A stretch of 64,000 nt of DNA. Origin: Capillibacterium thermochitinicola (lineage in GTDB: Bacteria; Bacillota; UBA4882; UBA10575). Every line of letters begins with the position of its first letter. Position 1 is the first letter of the stretch. Below the pieces are notes generated by a model. The model was not told the DNA's origin, ran no database searches, and saw only the letters and a program-made list of their open reading frames with translations. The stretch is from contig NZ_JAAKDE010000019.1 of the NCBI RefSeq assembly GCF_013664685.1, positions 31,334-95,333 of the forward strand, written 5' to 3'. A program made the translations under genes and the position numbers. Below are positions 1 to 10,060 of the stretch, piece after piece.

Positions 1-415
1 AAGCGGTACGATCTTAAAACAAGGCGTCGTTTATATTTACGCCGTAATCCGGAGCGTGGTTTACAGTTTCGGCTGGTTGTTGACGGGTAAAGTTTCCCTG
101 ACGGAATTGGCGGGACCCGTACGGATCGTCAGCATAATGAGTGAGGCGGTCAGTTACAGCCCGACCCTGTCTTTAATCCTGCTTAACCTGCTGAATATTT
201 CGGCTTTGATCAGTATTGCCATCGGGGCGACCAACCTCTTGCCATTACCCGCCCTGGATGGGGGCCGCCTCTTGCTCTATGTCTTCGAGGCGGTCAGGGG
301 GAAACCGCTTTCCCCGGAGCGGGAAGCCAGTATCTCAATGGTCGGTTTTGCGTTGTTAATGGTGTTGGCCGTCTTTGTCCTTTTCAATGACATCATCCAA
401 CTGGTCCGGGGTTGA
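1..415 (+). CDS. rseP: Site-2 zinc metalloprotease, RseP family (C-terminal part only)
   Basis: The reading frame is open from base 2, so the gene begins outside the window and only about the last 137 residues are present. The key evidence is the membrane-embedded motif NLLPLPALDGG, the conserved LDG zinc-ligand segment of site-2 proteases, with hydrophobic segments on both sides and a final membrane helix before the stop at 413-415. Family members cut transmembrane anti-sigma factors or signal peptides in the inner membrane. In Firmicutes this gene often lies after cdsA and dxr, which would be off the left edge. The HExxH and PDZ regions cannot be checked here. Confidence 0.88.
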   Translation, partial: SGTILKQGVVYIYAVIRSVVYSFGWLLTGKVSLTELAGPVRIVSIMSEAVSYSPTLSLILLNLLNISALISIAIGATNLLPLPALDGGRLLLYVFEAVRGKPLSPEREASISMVGFALLMVLAVFVLFNDIIQLVRG

Positions 416-531
416 CTGCGGTTTACCTTTAGTAAACAAATTCGCAACAACGGCGATTAGAGGGAAAAGGTTACCGATAGAGAATTCATCTCTATTGGAT
501 TGAATTTGGCGGTGTCAGGAGGGAGGGGAAG

Positions 532-1554
532 ATGAAATATCTGCCGTTAAAAGAGATCACGGAAGATATGTTTCTGGCGCATGCGGTCATTGGGAATGAC
601 GGGCGCGTCCTGCTGAATAAGGGGACAAGACTGACCCCTGCCTACCTGCATCGTTTGGCGCGGATGGAATATACCCATTTATATGTTTATGAATCACCCG
701 CTGAGGACTGGGACTGCACCGGTCCCCTCAGCGACAAGATTCGGGTTGAAGCCATCCGGGTTTTACGCGAATCGCTCATTCGCGTTGTGGAACACAAACC
801 CCTTAACGAGCCGCTAATCTCTTTCGTCATCGAAGGTCTTTTAAAGGATGTGTTGCAACAGGAGGACCGGGTTTTTGATATTATCGATGTAAAGACCCCC
901 GACAACTATCTTTATAACCACTCCCTCAATGTAGCGGTGATCTCCGTTTTGATGGGAAGACAGCTCAAGCTTAACCGGGAAGAATTGAAGGAGATCGCCC
1001 TGGGGGCCTTCCTCCACGATCTGGGTAAAGCTTACATTAAGACGGCGATTAAGAAGCTTCAAGCCCTTTCGGCCACCGACACGGTCCAGATTAAACAACA
1101 TACGATCAGAGGGTTTGAGACGATCCGGGCAAGTTTTTCGCTGAAAGTTGCCAACATAGCCTATCAGCACCACGAACGGGAAGACGGTTCCGGGTACCCC
1201 CTTGGGCTGATCGGAGTCGATATTCCCCTGGCGTCAAAGATTGTCGGGGTGGCCGATTCATTTGATGCCATGGTTTCCAACCGTACTTATAAAGTTCGCC
1301 TCTGGAACGACCAAGCGCTCAAGGAGTTAACGGCGGAGAGTCCGGCCAAATATAATCCGGCAGTTGTGCGGGCTCTGCGCGAAGCGGTGGCCCTCTACCC
1401 GGTGGGGAGTGTGGTCCAGCTCACCGGCGGGGAACAAAGGGTGGTGGTGGCGGTTTCGACCACAAAAATGGTGCTGCAAAACCCAAAACAACTTTCGGAC
1501 CTGCTGGAGTTACCGGTGACGGAGTTTTCCCGCATTGCCAAACGGGTGCTTTAG
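532..1554 (+). CDS. HD-GYP domain protein (probable cyclic-di-GMP phosphodiesterase), copy A
   Basis: 340 residues. A conserved N-terminal region (1-120) starts MKYLPLKEI and is shared with the second copy at 9004-10032. The HD-GYP domain follows: HD at 162-163 within LHDLGK, HHE at 213-215, DGSGYP at 218-223, and the helix ADSFDAM. HD-GYP proteins hydrolyse c-di-GMP to GMP or pGpG. No receiver or membrane segment is present, so it looks soluble with an unrecognised N-terminal domain. The segment after the HD pair is less canonical than in copy B (no clear K-G-LT element), so activity is less certain. The ribosome-binding site is GGAGGGAGGGG just upstream of ATG. Promoter not evident. Confidence 0.85.
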   Translation: MKYLPLKEITEDMFLAHAVIGNDGRVLLNKGTRLTPAYLHRLARMEYTHLYVYESPAEDWDCTGPLSDKIRVEAIRVLRESLIRVVEHKPLNEPLISFVIEGLLKDVLQQEDRVFDIIDVKTPDNYLYNHSLNVAVISVLMGRQLKLNREELKEIALGAFLHDLGKAYIKTAIKKLQALSATDTVQIKQHTIRGFETIRASFSLKVANIAYQHHEREDGSGYPLGLIGVDIPLASKIVGVADSFDAMVSNRTYKVRLWNDQALKELTAESPAKYNPAVVRALREAVALYPVGSVVQLTGGEQRVVVAVSTTKMVLQNPKQLSDLLELPVTEFSRIAKRVL

Positions 1555-1602
1555 TTGCTCTACTGAACCATTTCAACAGGTTTAATGATAGGAGGAGACT
1601 CA

Positions 1603-2625
1603 ATGGTTGAATTATTCCACTCCGTTTGTATCCCAAAAGACTACCGGTCACTCCTGGGGATTAAGGATACCCAAATCGCCATCAAGAAACTGAAAGATTA
1701 CTTTGAAAATGCGTTGGCGAAAGAATTGGGTTTGGTCCGGGTTTCGGCTCCCTTATTCGTGACACCTGAATCGGGGTTAAACGACAATCTGACCGGTACG
1801 GAGCGACCGGTCAGCTTTGATGTGAAAGCTTTAAACGGGCAAAGGTGTGAGATCGTCCAATCTTTAGCCAAATGGAAACGGATGGCCCTGCAAAAATACG
1901 GTTTTGGCCCCGGTGAAGGTTTATACACTGATATGAATGCAATCCGCCGGGATGAAAATCTGGATAATTTGCATTCGATCTACGTGGACCAGTGGGACTG
2001 GGAGAAGGTGATCCGGCGGGAGGAAAGGACGGTTGAGACCTTAAAAGAGACCGTTCGGGCCATTTACCGGGTGTTGCAATCGACCGAGGCCTATATTCGC
2101 CAGTATTTTCCGGAACTTCCCGTGGAATTGCCACCGGAGATTAAATTCATCACTGCGCAGGAGTTGGAAGACCGCTATCCCGACGCAACTCCCAAAGCGC
2201 GGGAAGACCTGATCGCCCGGGAATGGGGGGCGGTATTTATCATGAAGATCGGGGGAACCCTGAAGTCAGGGCAGCGCCATGACGGGCGCGCTCCCGATTA
2301 CGACGACTGGAATCTCAACGGGGATATCATTCTCTGGTATGACCTGCTGGGGAAGGCGCTGGAGATCTCGTCGATGGGGATTCGGGTTGACGCAGAAAGC
2401 CTGCGTCGACAGGTCAAGGAAGCGGGCTGCGAAGAACGGTTGGCCTTGACTTACCACCAGGATTTACTGGCGGGCAGGCTCCCTTATACCATTGGGGGCG
2501 GGATCGGCCAGTCCCGGTTATGCATGTACTTTCTGAAGAAGGCCCACATCGGGGAGGTCCAATCCTCCGTTTGGCCCGACCACATGATCAAAGCCTGCCG
2601 GGAAGGGGAGATCTTCCTCTTGTAA
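1603..2625 (+). CDS. asnA: Aspartate-ammonia ligase (asparagine synthetase A)
   Basis: 340 residues, close to the E. coli AsnA length of 330. It makes asparagine from aspartate, ammonia and ATP in the cytoplasm. The protein is class II aminoacyl-tRNA-synthetase-like, with family segments VSAPLFV, LTGTERPVSFD, a Trp-Asp rich DQWDWEKVI stretch and a C-terminal GGGIGQSRLCMYFL motif 3. An in-frame ATG lies at 1585, but AGGAGGA at about 1590 places the true start at 1603. It sits 72 bp before asnS, so synthesis of asparagine and its loading on tRNA are probably co-expressed. Confidence 0.95.
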   Translation: MVELFHSVCIPKDYRSLLGIKDTQIAIKKLKDYFENALAKELGLVRVSAPLFVTPESGLNDNLTGTERPVSFDVKALNGQRCEIVQSLAKWKRMALQKYGFGPGEGLYTDMNAIRRDENLDNLHSIYVDQWDWEKVIRREERTVETLKETVRAIYRVLQSTEAYIRQYFPELPVELPPEIKFITAQELEDRYPDATPKAREDLIAREWGAVFIMKIGGTLKSGQRHDGRAPDYDDWNLNGDIILWYDLLGKALEISSMGIRVDAESLRRQVKEAGCEERLALTYHQDLLAGRLPYTIGGGIGQSRLCMYFLKKAHIGEVQSSVWPDHMIKACREGEIFLL

Positions 2626-2703
2626 AGTAGAGCAGGCAAGGAAACGGTCTATTTACAATCTTAACATAAAGAAGAAAAGCGATGTAAAGTTGGGGGAATG
2701 AAC

Positions 2704-4095
2704 ATGGGAGAAGTATTGGTAAAACAGATTTTCCGGGATCCCCAATCCTATTTGGGCCGCCCAGTCCAGGTTAGTGGTTGGGTCCGGACGATCCGGGTCT
2801 CGAAGAGTTTTGGGTTTATCGAACTTAATGACGGCTCTTTCTTCCACAACATACAGGTCGTATTTGACGACAAACTACCTAATTTCCAGGAGATTGCGAA
2901 ACTACCCATCGCCACCGCCCTGCGGATCGAGGGTGAACTGGTGGAAAGTCCGGGGGCGAAACAACCGTGGGAGATTAAAGCCGACAAAATCACCATCGAA
3001 GGCCTGTCCGCGTCGGATTATCCCCTGCAAAAGAAACGCCATACCCTGGAGTACTTACGGACCATTGCCCATTTGCGGCCGCGTTCAAATACTTTTTCCG
3101 CGGTCTTTCGCCTGCGTTCTTTGGCCGCCTATGCGATCCACCGGTTTTTCCAAGAGCGGAATTTTGTCTATGTCCACACGCCGATTATTACTGGGAGTGA
3201 CTGCGAAGGGGCCGGGCAGATGTTCCGCGTGACGACCCTTGATTTTGATGACCTTCCCCGGGATGAAGAAGGCCGGGTTGATTTTCGCCAGGACTTTTTT
3301 GGCCGGGAGACCCATTTAACCGTGAGCGGGCAGTTGGAAGCGGAGACTTTCTGTATGGCCTTCCGCAATGTTTACACCTTTGGACCAACCTTCCGGGCGG
3401 AAAACTCCAATACCCCGCGGCATGCCGCCGAATTTTGGATGGTGGAGCCGGAGATTGCCTTTGCCGACCTGAACGACAATATGGCTTTGGCGGAAGAGAT
3501 GTTGAAATACATCATCAACTATTGTCTGGAGCAGGCCCCGGAGGAGATGCAGTTTTTCAACCGGTTTATCGATCCGGACTTGCTGGCGCGGCTGGATAAT
3601 GTGGTCAACTCCGACTTTGGGGTGATTACCTATACGGACGCCATCGAGCTCCTTAAAAAAGCGGACCAGGATTTTAAATACCCGGTGGCGTGGGGAGCCG
3701 ACCTCCAGACCGAACATGAACGTTACTTGACTGAGAAGGTCTTTAAAAAACCGGTGTTTGTGATCGACTATCCCAAAGAGATCAAAGCTTTTTACATGCG
3801 GCTTAATGATGACGGGCGGACCGTGGCCGCCATGGATCTCTTGGTGCCGGGGGTTGGTGAGATCATTGGCGGCAGCCAAAGGGAGGAGCGCCTGTCGTTG
3901 CTGGAAGCCCGGATGAGAGAGTGCGGGTTGGATTTTGCCAACTACTGGTGGTACCTTGAACTGCGTAAATACGGCGGGACCAAACACGCCGGCTTCGGCC
4001 TTGGTTTCGAGCGCGCGATTATGTACCTGACGGGGATGGCCAACATCCGGGATGTGCTCCCCTTCCCGCGGACGGTCAATTCGGCCGAATTTTAA
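2704..4095 (+). CDS. asnS: Asparaginyl-tRNA synthetase
   Basis: 463 residues. The N-terminal OB-fold anticodon-binding domain (about 1-110, [20 protein letters not shown]) is followed by the class II catalytic core, with motif 2 ([16 protein letters not shown]) and motif 3 ([12 protein letters not shown]). The enzyme charges tRNA-Asn with asparagine. Two in-frame ATGs occur at 2698 and 2704; the GGGGG ribosome-binding site at 2692-2696 is too close to the first, so 2704 is preferred. The upstream neighbour asnA supplies the amino acid. A long open frame on the opposite strand (3316-4131) is a coding shadow. Confidence 0.95.
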   Translation: MGEVLVKQIFRDPQSYLGRPVQVSGWVRTIRVSKSFGFIELNDGSFFHNIQVVFDDKLPNFQEIAKLPIATALRIEGELVESPGAKQPWEIKADKITIEGLSASDYPLQKKRHTLEYLRTIAHLRPRSNTFSAVFRLRSLAAYAIHRFFQERNFVYVHTPIITGSDCEGAGQMFRVTTLDFDDLPRDEEGRVDFRQDFFGRETHLTVSGQLEAETFCMAFRNVYTFGPTFRAENSNTPRHAAEFWMVEPEIAFADLNDNMALAEEMLKYIINYCLEQAPEEMQFFNRFIDPDLLARLDNVVNSDFGVITYTDAIELLKKADQDFKYPVAWGADLQTEHERYLTEKVFKKPVFVIDYPKEIKAFYMRLNDDGRTVAAMDLLVPGVGEIIGGSQREERLSLLEARMRECGLDFANYWWYLELRKYGGTKHAGFGLGFERAIMYLTGMANIRDVLPFPRTVNSAEF

Positions 4096-4213
4096 TAAAT
4101 CCGTTTTTTCGCGGGATAATTTTTGTTGCATTGGACGATACTATAAATAACATGGGATGTCACCAATGTTTTTGGTAGGGAAACCGTATTAAACCCGGCA
4201 AAGGAGGGCGCCA

Positions 4214-5086
4214 ATGAAAAGCCAGGTCGAGCTGGTGGTTGACAGCAAAACCTTAATGGGGGGAAATCCTTGTTGGGAAGAGGAGACCCAAACCTTTTAC
4301 TGGGTGGACCTGATGGGGACAAAAGTCTATACTTACCAGCCGACCACTGGGGAGCGGCACTGGCTGGAAGTAAACCAGCATGTGGGGGCGTATCTTCCCC
4401 GGCAGGGCGGCGGGGCGGTCATTGCGCTCCAGAGCGGTCTTTACCTTTTGGATCCCCAGACAAAAGAAGTGGCACCCGTCTTTCTTCCGGATCCTTCCGA
4501 GAACCGCTTCATCAGCGGAAAATGTGACCTGACCGGCCGGCTTTGGGCCGGAACTTCCGATCTTTTGGGCCAAAAGCCCTGGGGAACCCTTTACTGTATG
4601 GAAAAGGACCATACGGTCCGTCCGGTGCTGGTCAATGCCACCCTGCCGTGGGGGTTGGGCTGGAGTCCGGACTACCGGTTGATGTATTATGTGGACACGC
4701 CGACGCGGGAGATTGTCGCTTTTGATTTTAACCCGGAGAGCGGTGCGTTAAACAACAGACGGACGGTGGTGAAATTCCCGGAAGGGGTGGGCTTGCCCGC
4801 CGGCATGACCGTCGATGCCGAGGGGAAACTTTGGATCGCCCACTGGCAAGGCGGCCGGGTGACCCGTTGGGATCCGGAGAGCGGTACGTTGCTTGCCACT
4901 GTTCAGCTCCCGGTTTCACTGGTCACAGCTTGTCAATTTGGCGGGAGTGCCTTTGAAGAACTGTATATTACCACCGCCCGTTATCCGTTGAACCCCAAAG
5001 AATTAGCCCGGCAACCGCACGCCGGCGGGATTTTCTGTTGCCGGCCGGGGGTGAACGGGCTTCCTACTCCGAAATATGCTTCTTAA
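4214..5086 (+). CDS. SMP-30/gluconolactonase/LRE-family beta-propeller protein
   Basis: 290 residues with the family segments GGNPCWEEETQTFYWVDL, the metal-binding-type segment ISGKCDLTGRLWAGT, the mid-protein block LPWGLGWSPDYRLMYYVDT, and GLPAGMTVDAEGKLWIAHW. Members are six-bladed propeller lactonases that need a divalent metal and open sugar or other lactones; the substrate cannot be told. No signal peptide, so cytoplasmic. AAGGAGG precedes ATG at 4214. The stop overlaps the stop of the convergent patatin gene by 4 bp, and no separate terminator is visible between them. No sugar pathway gene is adjacent, so the physiological role is open. Confidence 0.85.
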   Translation: MKSQVELVVDSKTLMGGNPCWEEETQTFYWVDLMGTKVYTYQPTTGERHWLEVNQHVGAYLPRQGGGAVIALQSGLYLLDPQTKEVAPVFLPDPSENRFISGKCDLTGRLWAGTSDLLGQKPWGTLYCMEKDHTVRPVLVNATLPWGLGWSPDYRLMYYVDTPTREIVAFDFNPESGALNNRRTVVKFPEGVGLPAGMTVDAEGKLWIAHWQGGRVTRWDPESGTLLATVQLPVSLVTACQFGGSAFEELYITTARYPLNPKELARQPHAGGIFCCRPGVNGLPTPKYAS

Positions 5087-6021
5087 AGGTTGGGGGCGGT
5101 GGTGTTGCTGAAGTCAGGGTAACGGTTCATCGCCAAGAAGCGGGGCTCTTCGGCCGCTTCGTAACCGGCTTTAAGATTCTCCCTGATTTGAACAGGGTCA
5201 AAAGAAAGGGCATGACCTGATAAAGGCTTGGTGGGTGCGATAATCTGGATCGGAATTGGTCTTTTCCCCGGATAGCGCCACCAAGCCTTATTTATTGCCT
5301 GGGCCAGTTGCAGATCATTGACCGCGATCTCACTGAGCAGGATCTCCACCGTGCGCAGGATGGCCTGGAGGGCGTTGCCGGGCCGGGCTGGTGGCAAAGT
5401 TGCCTCTAAGTTGGGGCTGAGGGGGAACGTGGTAATCACGACAATCTCATCGGGGTTTTCCTTAATTGCGGTCGCCAAAGGGGTTAGATCGCGTAAGCCC
5501 CCGTCGTACCAATGTTGGCCGGCGATGGGGACGGCCGGGAAGAAAAAGGGCATACTGGCGCTGGCCAAAACATACAAGAGATAATCCTGGTGGAAAGCGG
5601 GCTTACGGCTGTCGGCGCACAAGAGATTTCCGGTTTCAAAGGAAACGACTGTCACTTTGACGACGGTTCGCGGATGAAAGAGGCGCTCCGGGTCGATTTT
5701 CCGGGAAATGAGATCCTGTAGACCGCTGGGGTTATATAAAGCGCCGTGCCGGAAGAACCGCCACAGATTACCGAACAACCCGCTGCGGTAAATGCACCGG
5801 TTACCCTTGATCCCCAACCAGATCGCCGTTAGTTCTTTGACTAGTTCCTGCAGTTCCTTGAAGTTTCGGGCCTGGCCGAGGAAGGCGGCGTTTAACGCGC
5901 CGACGCTCGTCCCGGTGAACAGTTGGAAATCCAGCTTCTTTTTGCTGACCAGGTTGGCAATGGCGCCAACCTCGAATGCGCCTTTACTCCCCCCTCCGGA
6001 TAACACCAACGCGCGTTTCAT
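5083..6021 (-). CDS. Patatin-like phospholipase, RssA/NTE type
   Basis: 312 residues. The oxyanion glycine loop GGGSKGAFEVGA is at residues 9-20, the nucleophile elbow GTSVG at 37-41 (Ser39) and the dyad Asp in DGG at 173-175. This is the serine-aspartate dyad of bacterial patatins, which hydrolyse acyl chains from phospholipids or lysophospholipids. No signal peptide or membrane helix is evident, so it is probably cytoplasmic. The gene is monocistronic on the minus strand and overlaps the convergent SMP-30 gene by 4 bp. Substrate unknown. Confidence 0.87.
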   Translation of the reverse strand: MKRALVLSGGGSKGAFEVGAIANLVSKKKLDFQLFTGTSVGALNAAFLGQARNFKELQELVKELTAIWLGIKGNRCIYRSGLFGNLWRFFRHGALYNPSGLQDLISRKIDPERLFHPRTVVKVTVVSFETGNLLCADSRKPAFHQDYLLYVLASASMPFFFPAVPIAGQHWYDGGLRDLTPLATAIKENPDEIVVITTFPLSPNLEATLPPARPGNALQAILRTVEILLSEIAVNDLQLAQAINKAWWRYPGKRPIPIQIIAPTKPLSGHALSFDPVQIRENLKAGYEAAEEPRFLAMNRYPDFSNTTAPNL

Positions 6022-6126
6022 TTTTTACTCCCCCAATTAATCAGGTATTAACCAACGGATACAGCTTATCTGTTCGGATCAATCTATTTTATGAGCAAGC
6101 AGGGGAGTTGTTGCCGGGTTGTTTCC

Positions 6127-7419
6127 TTATCCGGAGATGGTTACACCATACGCATGGATCCAAGGTAAAATGGCCGAGCCAAAGTCGATACGTTCCTGCG
6201 AAACAGCCAGGATCGACTGAAAGAGGGTGATCAGATTACCGGCGATCATCGTTTCACTAAGCGGATATTGAATGGTGCCGTCTTCAATGTAGAAACTGTT
6301 CTTGGCGACGCCGGAAAAATCTCCGTTTGGGCTGGGGGCCCCTCCGGAAAAACGGTTCAGGAGGAGACCCTTTTTTACTTTTTTCAAGATTGTCGCGAGG
6401 GGTTGGTCACCCGGGGTGACGACAAAGGCACCGCCATCATTGGCTGCCCGGGGCAGACCGGTTTTTTTCGCGCCATACTGGCTCAACAGAAAGCTTTTCA
6501 AAACGCCGTTTTCAAAGATGGTTGCGTTTTGGGCTTCATACCCGTCACTGGTGATAAAATAGCCACTGCTAATCTCCGGGGAAACCGGGCGGCAGTCCAA
6601 GGTCAAGCGGGAACTGACCACCTGTTGATTTAACTGATGCCGAAATGGGCTGGTTCCGGCGATCAATGGTCCGTCGCTGATGGTGATCTCCAGTAAAGAG
6701 TGGAGAAATTCTTCGAGGCAATCCGGGGTGATGATCACCTCGCCGGTAAACTTGCCCGGGGCCTTCCGCGGTGTCTGCCCTCGGTTGGCCTGGTCAAAAA
6801 GAATCCGGAGGGAACCACAGTTCAGCAGTTCTTCTTTCAAGTCCAAGGTAAAAAAGCCCGTGTTATTAAAGGAGGAGGAGCCGTGGCCTTCTCGGGCCGA
6901 GAAGGTGACGGCAAAGCGGTATCCGCCTTGGTTGACGGTAAAATCGACGCCGTTGGAATTTTGGAAGAACGTGGTCTGCCTGGTAAAATCCAAGTGGGCG
7001 TTGAGCAGTAGAATCCGGGGAAATTCCGCAGCCACGTCGCTGGTGAAAGTTTTGAACCTTTGGTACATCAAGTCGAAATCGGGTGCGGTCCCGCCCTTGT
7101 TGAAGATTTTGGGCGGTTGGTACTCTGCGATATCATGGGCGGGGTCCGGCGCGGAGGAGGCGGCGATCGCCAATACTTCCTGGACGGCCGGATCCAAGGC
7201 GGTCCGGTCGATTTTGTTCAAAAGCAGACTTCCCCGCCGCTGGTTTTTTAGGGCCGTCAACCGCAGATGATGATCGACGGTTGTCCGGATTAGCTTCAAT
7301 GCCCCGTTTTCCAAATTCATCTCCGTCTTTTCGGTCCGGGTCAGGATCGTTTCGGCTTTTTCGGCACCGGCCTGTTTTAAAGCGTGCAGTGCGTAGGTGG
7401 TTAATTCCTTTGTCGACAT
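6127..7419 (-). CDS. tldE: TldE/PmbA family protein, non-catalytic partner of TldD
   Basis: 430 residues from the ATG at 7419, chosen because GGAGG lies just upstream; the frame itself is open 33 codons farther. The fold matches TldD/PmbA, with RFSGGAPSPNGDFSGVAKNS and a C-terminal block of the PmbA type. It lacks HExxxH, as expected for TldE, which forms a heterodimer with TldD. Known TldD/TldE complexes degrade or trim peptides, including microcin B17 and CcdA in E. coli. The start lies 2 bp after the tldD stop, so the two genes are translationally coupled. Confidence 0.9.
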   Translation of the reverse strand: MSTKELTTYALHALKQAGAEKAETILTRTEKTEMNLENGALKLIRTTVDHHLRLTALKNQRRGSLLLNKIDRTALDPAVQEVLAIAASSAPDPAHDIAEYQPPKIFNKGGTAPDFDLMYQRFKTFTSDVAAEFPRILLLNAHLDFTRQTTFFQNSNGVDFTVNQGGYRFAVTFSAREGHGSSSFNNTGFFTLDLKEELLNCGSLRILFDQANRGQTPRKAPGKFTGEVIITPDCLEEFLHSLLEITISDGPLIAGTSPFRHQLNQQVVSSRLTLDCRPVSPEISSGYFITSDGYEAQNATIFENGVLKSFLLSQYGAKKTGLPRAANDGGAFVVTPGDQPLATILKKVKKGLLLNRFSGGAPSPNGDFSGVAKNSFYIEDGTIQYPLSETMIAGNLITLFQSILAVSQERIDFGSAILPWIHAYGVTISG

Positions 7420-7421
7420 CT

Positions 7422-8798
7422 TTACCGACCTCCGATCATTACTTGGCATTTGAGCGCGGGTCCGCCTAAGCCGACCGGGATCAGTTGTTTTTTGCCGCAC
7501 ATGCCCCCGCTTAACCATTTAAACTCCCGTGAAACTTCACTTACCGTCTGCAAAACCTGAAAAGCCAGGCCGGAGATGGTCGTGTCTTTGATCGCCCGGC
7601 CCAGCTTACCGTTTTTCACTTCATAGCCCAACGTCACCCCAAACATAAACTCGCTGGTCGCGTCGGCCTGACCATTGCTGGGCCGCATCAGATAATAACC
7701 GTCGTCGAGGGAAGCGATCATCTCCTCCAGGCTGGCCTCACCCGGCAGGATGGCGGTATTGCGCATCCGGATTAAAGGTTCATCCGAAAAACGAAAAGCA
7801 CGGGCGTTACCGGTCGGTGGGACCTGAAAGTGGCGAGCCGTTTCCTTGTTATGGAGAAACCCCTTGAGGATGCCATGGTCAATCAAGACTGCATCGGTGG
7901 CGGTGGTTCCTTCATCGTCAATGAAGATGGGAACCGGGCAAATTTCGCCCAAGGCGGTATGGGCAAAATCAACGAGGGAGACCAAAGGGCTGGCCACGGG
8001 CTGCCCGAGTTTGGTTCCGACCACCGATCCGCCCAGCACCAGATCGGCTTCACAGGTATGGCCGATGGCTTCATGGGCCAAAATTCCGGTCAATTCGGGC
8101 GCGAGAATACAAGTCTTCAGCCCGGCTGCGGGGTAAACCCCTTCCCGCTTGCGCATCAAATGTTCGTATAACTGATCGATCTGGGGATAGAGCGCATCCG
8201 GAGTCGAAAAATGATCTTCAAATTGGCCGCGGCCGCCGAAGACTTCCTGCAGACTGACGGGTGCGCCGTCGTGCTCGACCGTTAAACCAATCAAAATTAA
8301 AGACCGGGTAAGCAAGGAAAAGGCGGCAGCGCCTTCGGAAGTGAGGAGCGATTTTTTCAGTTCGGTCCGGTTGAAGGTCACTGTGCGACTGGCCAGATTG
8401 GGGTATTTTTCCGCGATATACTGGTCGATTTCTTGAAGGAAAGCCACTAGCTGTTCCGGGTTGGGCGGCGGCGCGGTCATGGGCGGATCGTAATGGGTGG
8501 TCACTTCACCGCGGGGTAAAGGAGCGGCGCTTAATCTTTCTTTTGCAGCGAGAAAAGAGGCGTTATCGGTGGCGGTGGTAATCACAAACTTAACACCGTC
8601 GTGGGTTGCCTCGGGGGAGGAGGCAAAACCCCAGACCCCGTCTTTATAAACCCGGGCGGAGACGCCGCTGGTCGTCAACCGGGTGTTTGTCGTGTTATTA
8701 CCTTTTAAAAAACTAATGACCAGGCTGTTATTTTCTTGACAACGTAATTCGGTGTAATCCGTGAACAAATTTCTAAAGGAAGACAAATCTATGTTCAT
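7422..8798 (-). CDS. tldD: TldD family zinc metalloprotease
   Basis: 458 residues. The HEAIGH motif at 242-247 is the HExxxH zinc site of TldD. Conserved C-terminal stretches (YYLMRPSNGQADATSEFMFG, and GGMCGKKQ near the end) are also present. It should form the active subunit of the TldD/TldE peptidase with the product of the next gene. The ATG at 8798 follows a GAGGGAAG ribosome-binding site. The gene is first in a two-gene minus-strand operon, divergent from the HD-GYP copy B gene, with about 205 bp between them. Confidence 0.93.
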   Translation of the reverse strand: MNIDLSSFRNLFTDYTELRCQENNSLVISFLKGNNTTNTRLTTSGVSARVYKDGVWGFASSPEATHDGVKFVITTATDNASFLAAKERLSAAPLPRGEVTTHYDPPMTAPPPNPEQLVAFLQEIDQYIAEKYPNLASRTVTFNRTELKKSLLTSEGAAAFSLLTRSLILIGLTVEHDGAPVSLQEVFGGRGQFEDHFSTPDALYPQIDQLYEHLMRKREGVYPAAGLKTCILAPELTGILAHEAIGHTCEADLVLGGSVVGTKLGQPVASPLVSLVDFAHTALGEICPVPIFIDDEGTTATDAVLIDHGILKGFLHNKETARHFQVPPTGNARAFRFSDEPLIRMRNTAILPGEASLEEMIASLDDGYYLMRPSNGQADATSEFMFGVTLGYEVKNGKLGRAIKDTTISGLAFQVLQTVSEVSREFKWLSGGMCGKKQLIPVGLGGPALKCQVMIGGR

Positions 8799-9003
8799 CC
8801 GGACTTCCCTCGCTTTTTAATTTCTGGTCGGATTATAAAGGATTATAACATTAAAATAAACTCTTTACCAATCTTTATAGAAAAAACAATCAATTTGATT
8901 TATACTTGAGATAGTAAGTCTTTTGCCCCCGCGTAGGGGATGGCCTTTTAATCGTTAGTTTCCCATTCTGATTAATATTTATGAACAGACGGAGGACTGG
9001 AGA

Positions 9004-10032
9004 TTGCGCTACTTACCGCTGGAAGAGATTGAAGAAGGAATGATTCTAGCCCGGAGCGTCTTTGCCGAAGACGGGAGAACGCTACTGGCCAGAGGTGTAA
9101 AATTGACCAAGAACTACCTGGAAGAACTGAAAGCCTTGCACTTTACCCACCTTTTTGTGGGGGAGGGGCCGGAAGATTTTGAAGTGAATGGGATCAGCGA
9201 GCAAACCTACAGCCAGGCGCTGAGATCCGTACGGGAAGTTTTTCTGAACGCGGCGAAAAAACAGAACCTTGATTATAAAGAAGTCCTGGATGTGGTTGAT
9301 TTCATGGTGGATGAAGTGTTGAATGAAGATGTTCTGTTCAATATCTTTGAGATGAGAAGCCATGATAACTATACTTACCTGCATTCGGTGAAGGTTGGGA
9401 TCATCGCCAGCATTATGGGGAAAAACCTGGGTTTGGCCAGGAAACAAATCAAGGAGCTGGCGGTCGGGGCTTTACTTCATGATATTGGCAAAATGTGCAT
9501 TGAGAATTCGATTTTGGAAAAGAGCGGGCACCTTACTTATCAAGAGTACGAAAAGATGCGTTTGCACCCGAAATACGGTTTTGAGATCTTACGCGGGGCA
9601 CCGGGGTTGAGTCTCCTCTCGGCGCACGTTGCTTATCAGCACCACGAGCGTGAGGATGGATCCGGGTATCCCCGTGGCCTGAATAGTGAACAGATCCATC
9701 TCTACGCCAAAATTGTGATGACAGCGGATTCTTATGATGCGATGACTTCGGGGCGCAGTTACCGGCGGACACTGTGGAGTCATGAGGCTTTGGCGCAATT
9801 GGCTGCGGAAGCACCGGAAAAGTACGATCCCAAGATGATCAAGCTCTTGGCACAGTCCGTCGCGTTGTACCCGGTTGGCAGCGTTGTTTTACTAAACAAT
9901 TTGGAGGTGGGGTTGGTCACCGATGTAACCCGCGAAAGCGTCAAGGTCGAATTTTTGACCGGGACGGACAAAGGGAAAAAGATCGCCTTAAAGGCAAACG
10001 ATTTATTAAAGATTGAAAGGCGGCTGTCTTAA
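9004..10032 (+). CDS. HD-GYP domain protein (probable cyclic-di-GMP phosphodiesterase), copy B
   Basis: 342 residues, starting with TTG behind GGAGG. It is a clear paralogue of the product at 532-1554: same start (MRYLPLEEI), same N-terminal domain and same C-terminal tail (VALYPVGSVV). The HD-GYP domain is canonical: HDIGK with HD at 159-160, EKSGHLT, HPKYG, HHEREDGSGYP from 213, and ADSYDAMTSGRSYR. It should hydrolyse c-di-GMP. No sensor, receiver or membrane segment is recognised. The gene ends just before an 11-bp inverted repeat (10052-10104) that may be its terminator. Confidence 0.9.
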   Translation: MRYLPLEEIEEGMILARSVFAEDGRTLLARGVKLTKNYLEELKALHFTHLFVGEGPEDFEVNGISEQTYSQALRSVREVFLNAAKKQNLDYKEVLDVVDFMVDEVLNEDVLFNIFEMRSHDNYTYLHSVKVGIIASIMGKNLGLARKQIKELAVGALLHDIGKMCIENSILEKSGHLTYQEYEKMRLHPKYGFEILRGAPGLSLLSAHVAYQHHEREDGSGYPRGLNSEQIHLYAKIVMTADSYDAMTSGRSYRRTLWSHEALAQLAAEAPEKYDPKMIKLLAQSVALYPVGSVVLLNNLEVGLVTDVTRESVKVEFLTGTDKGKKIALKANDLLKIERRLS

Positions 10033-10060
10033 AGTAAAGATATATTAACATAAAACTGCC

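Noticed and set aside
3316..4131. 271-codon open frame on the minus strand
   Set aside because: It is antisense to asnS, rich in Gly/Pro/Gln/His, has no ribosome-binding site and no recognisable domain; a GC-driven shadow.
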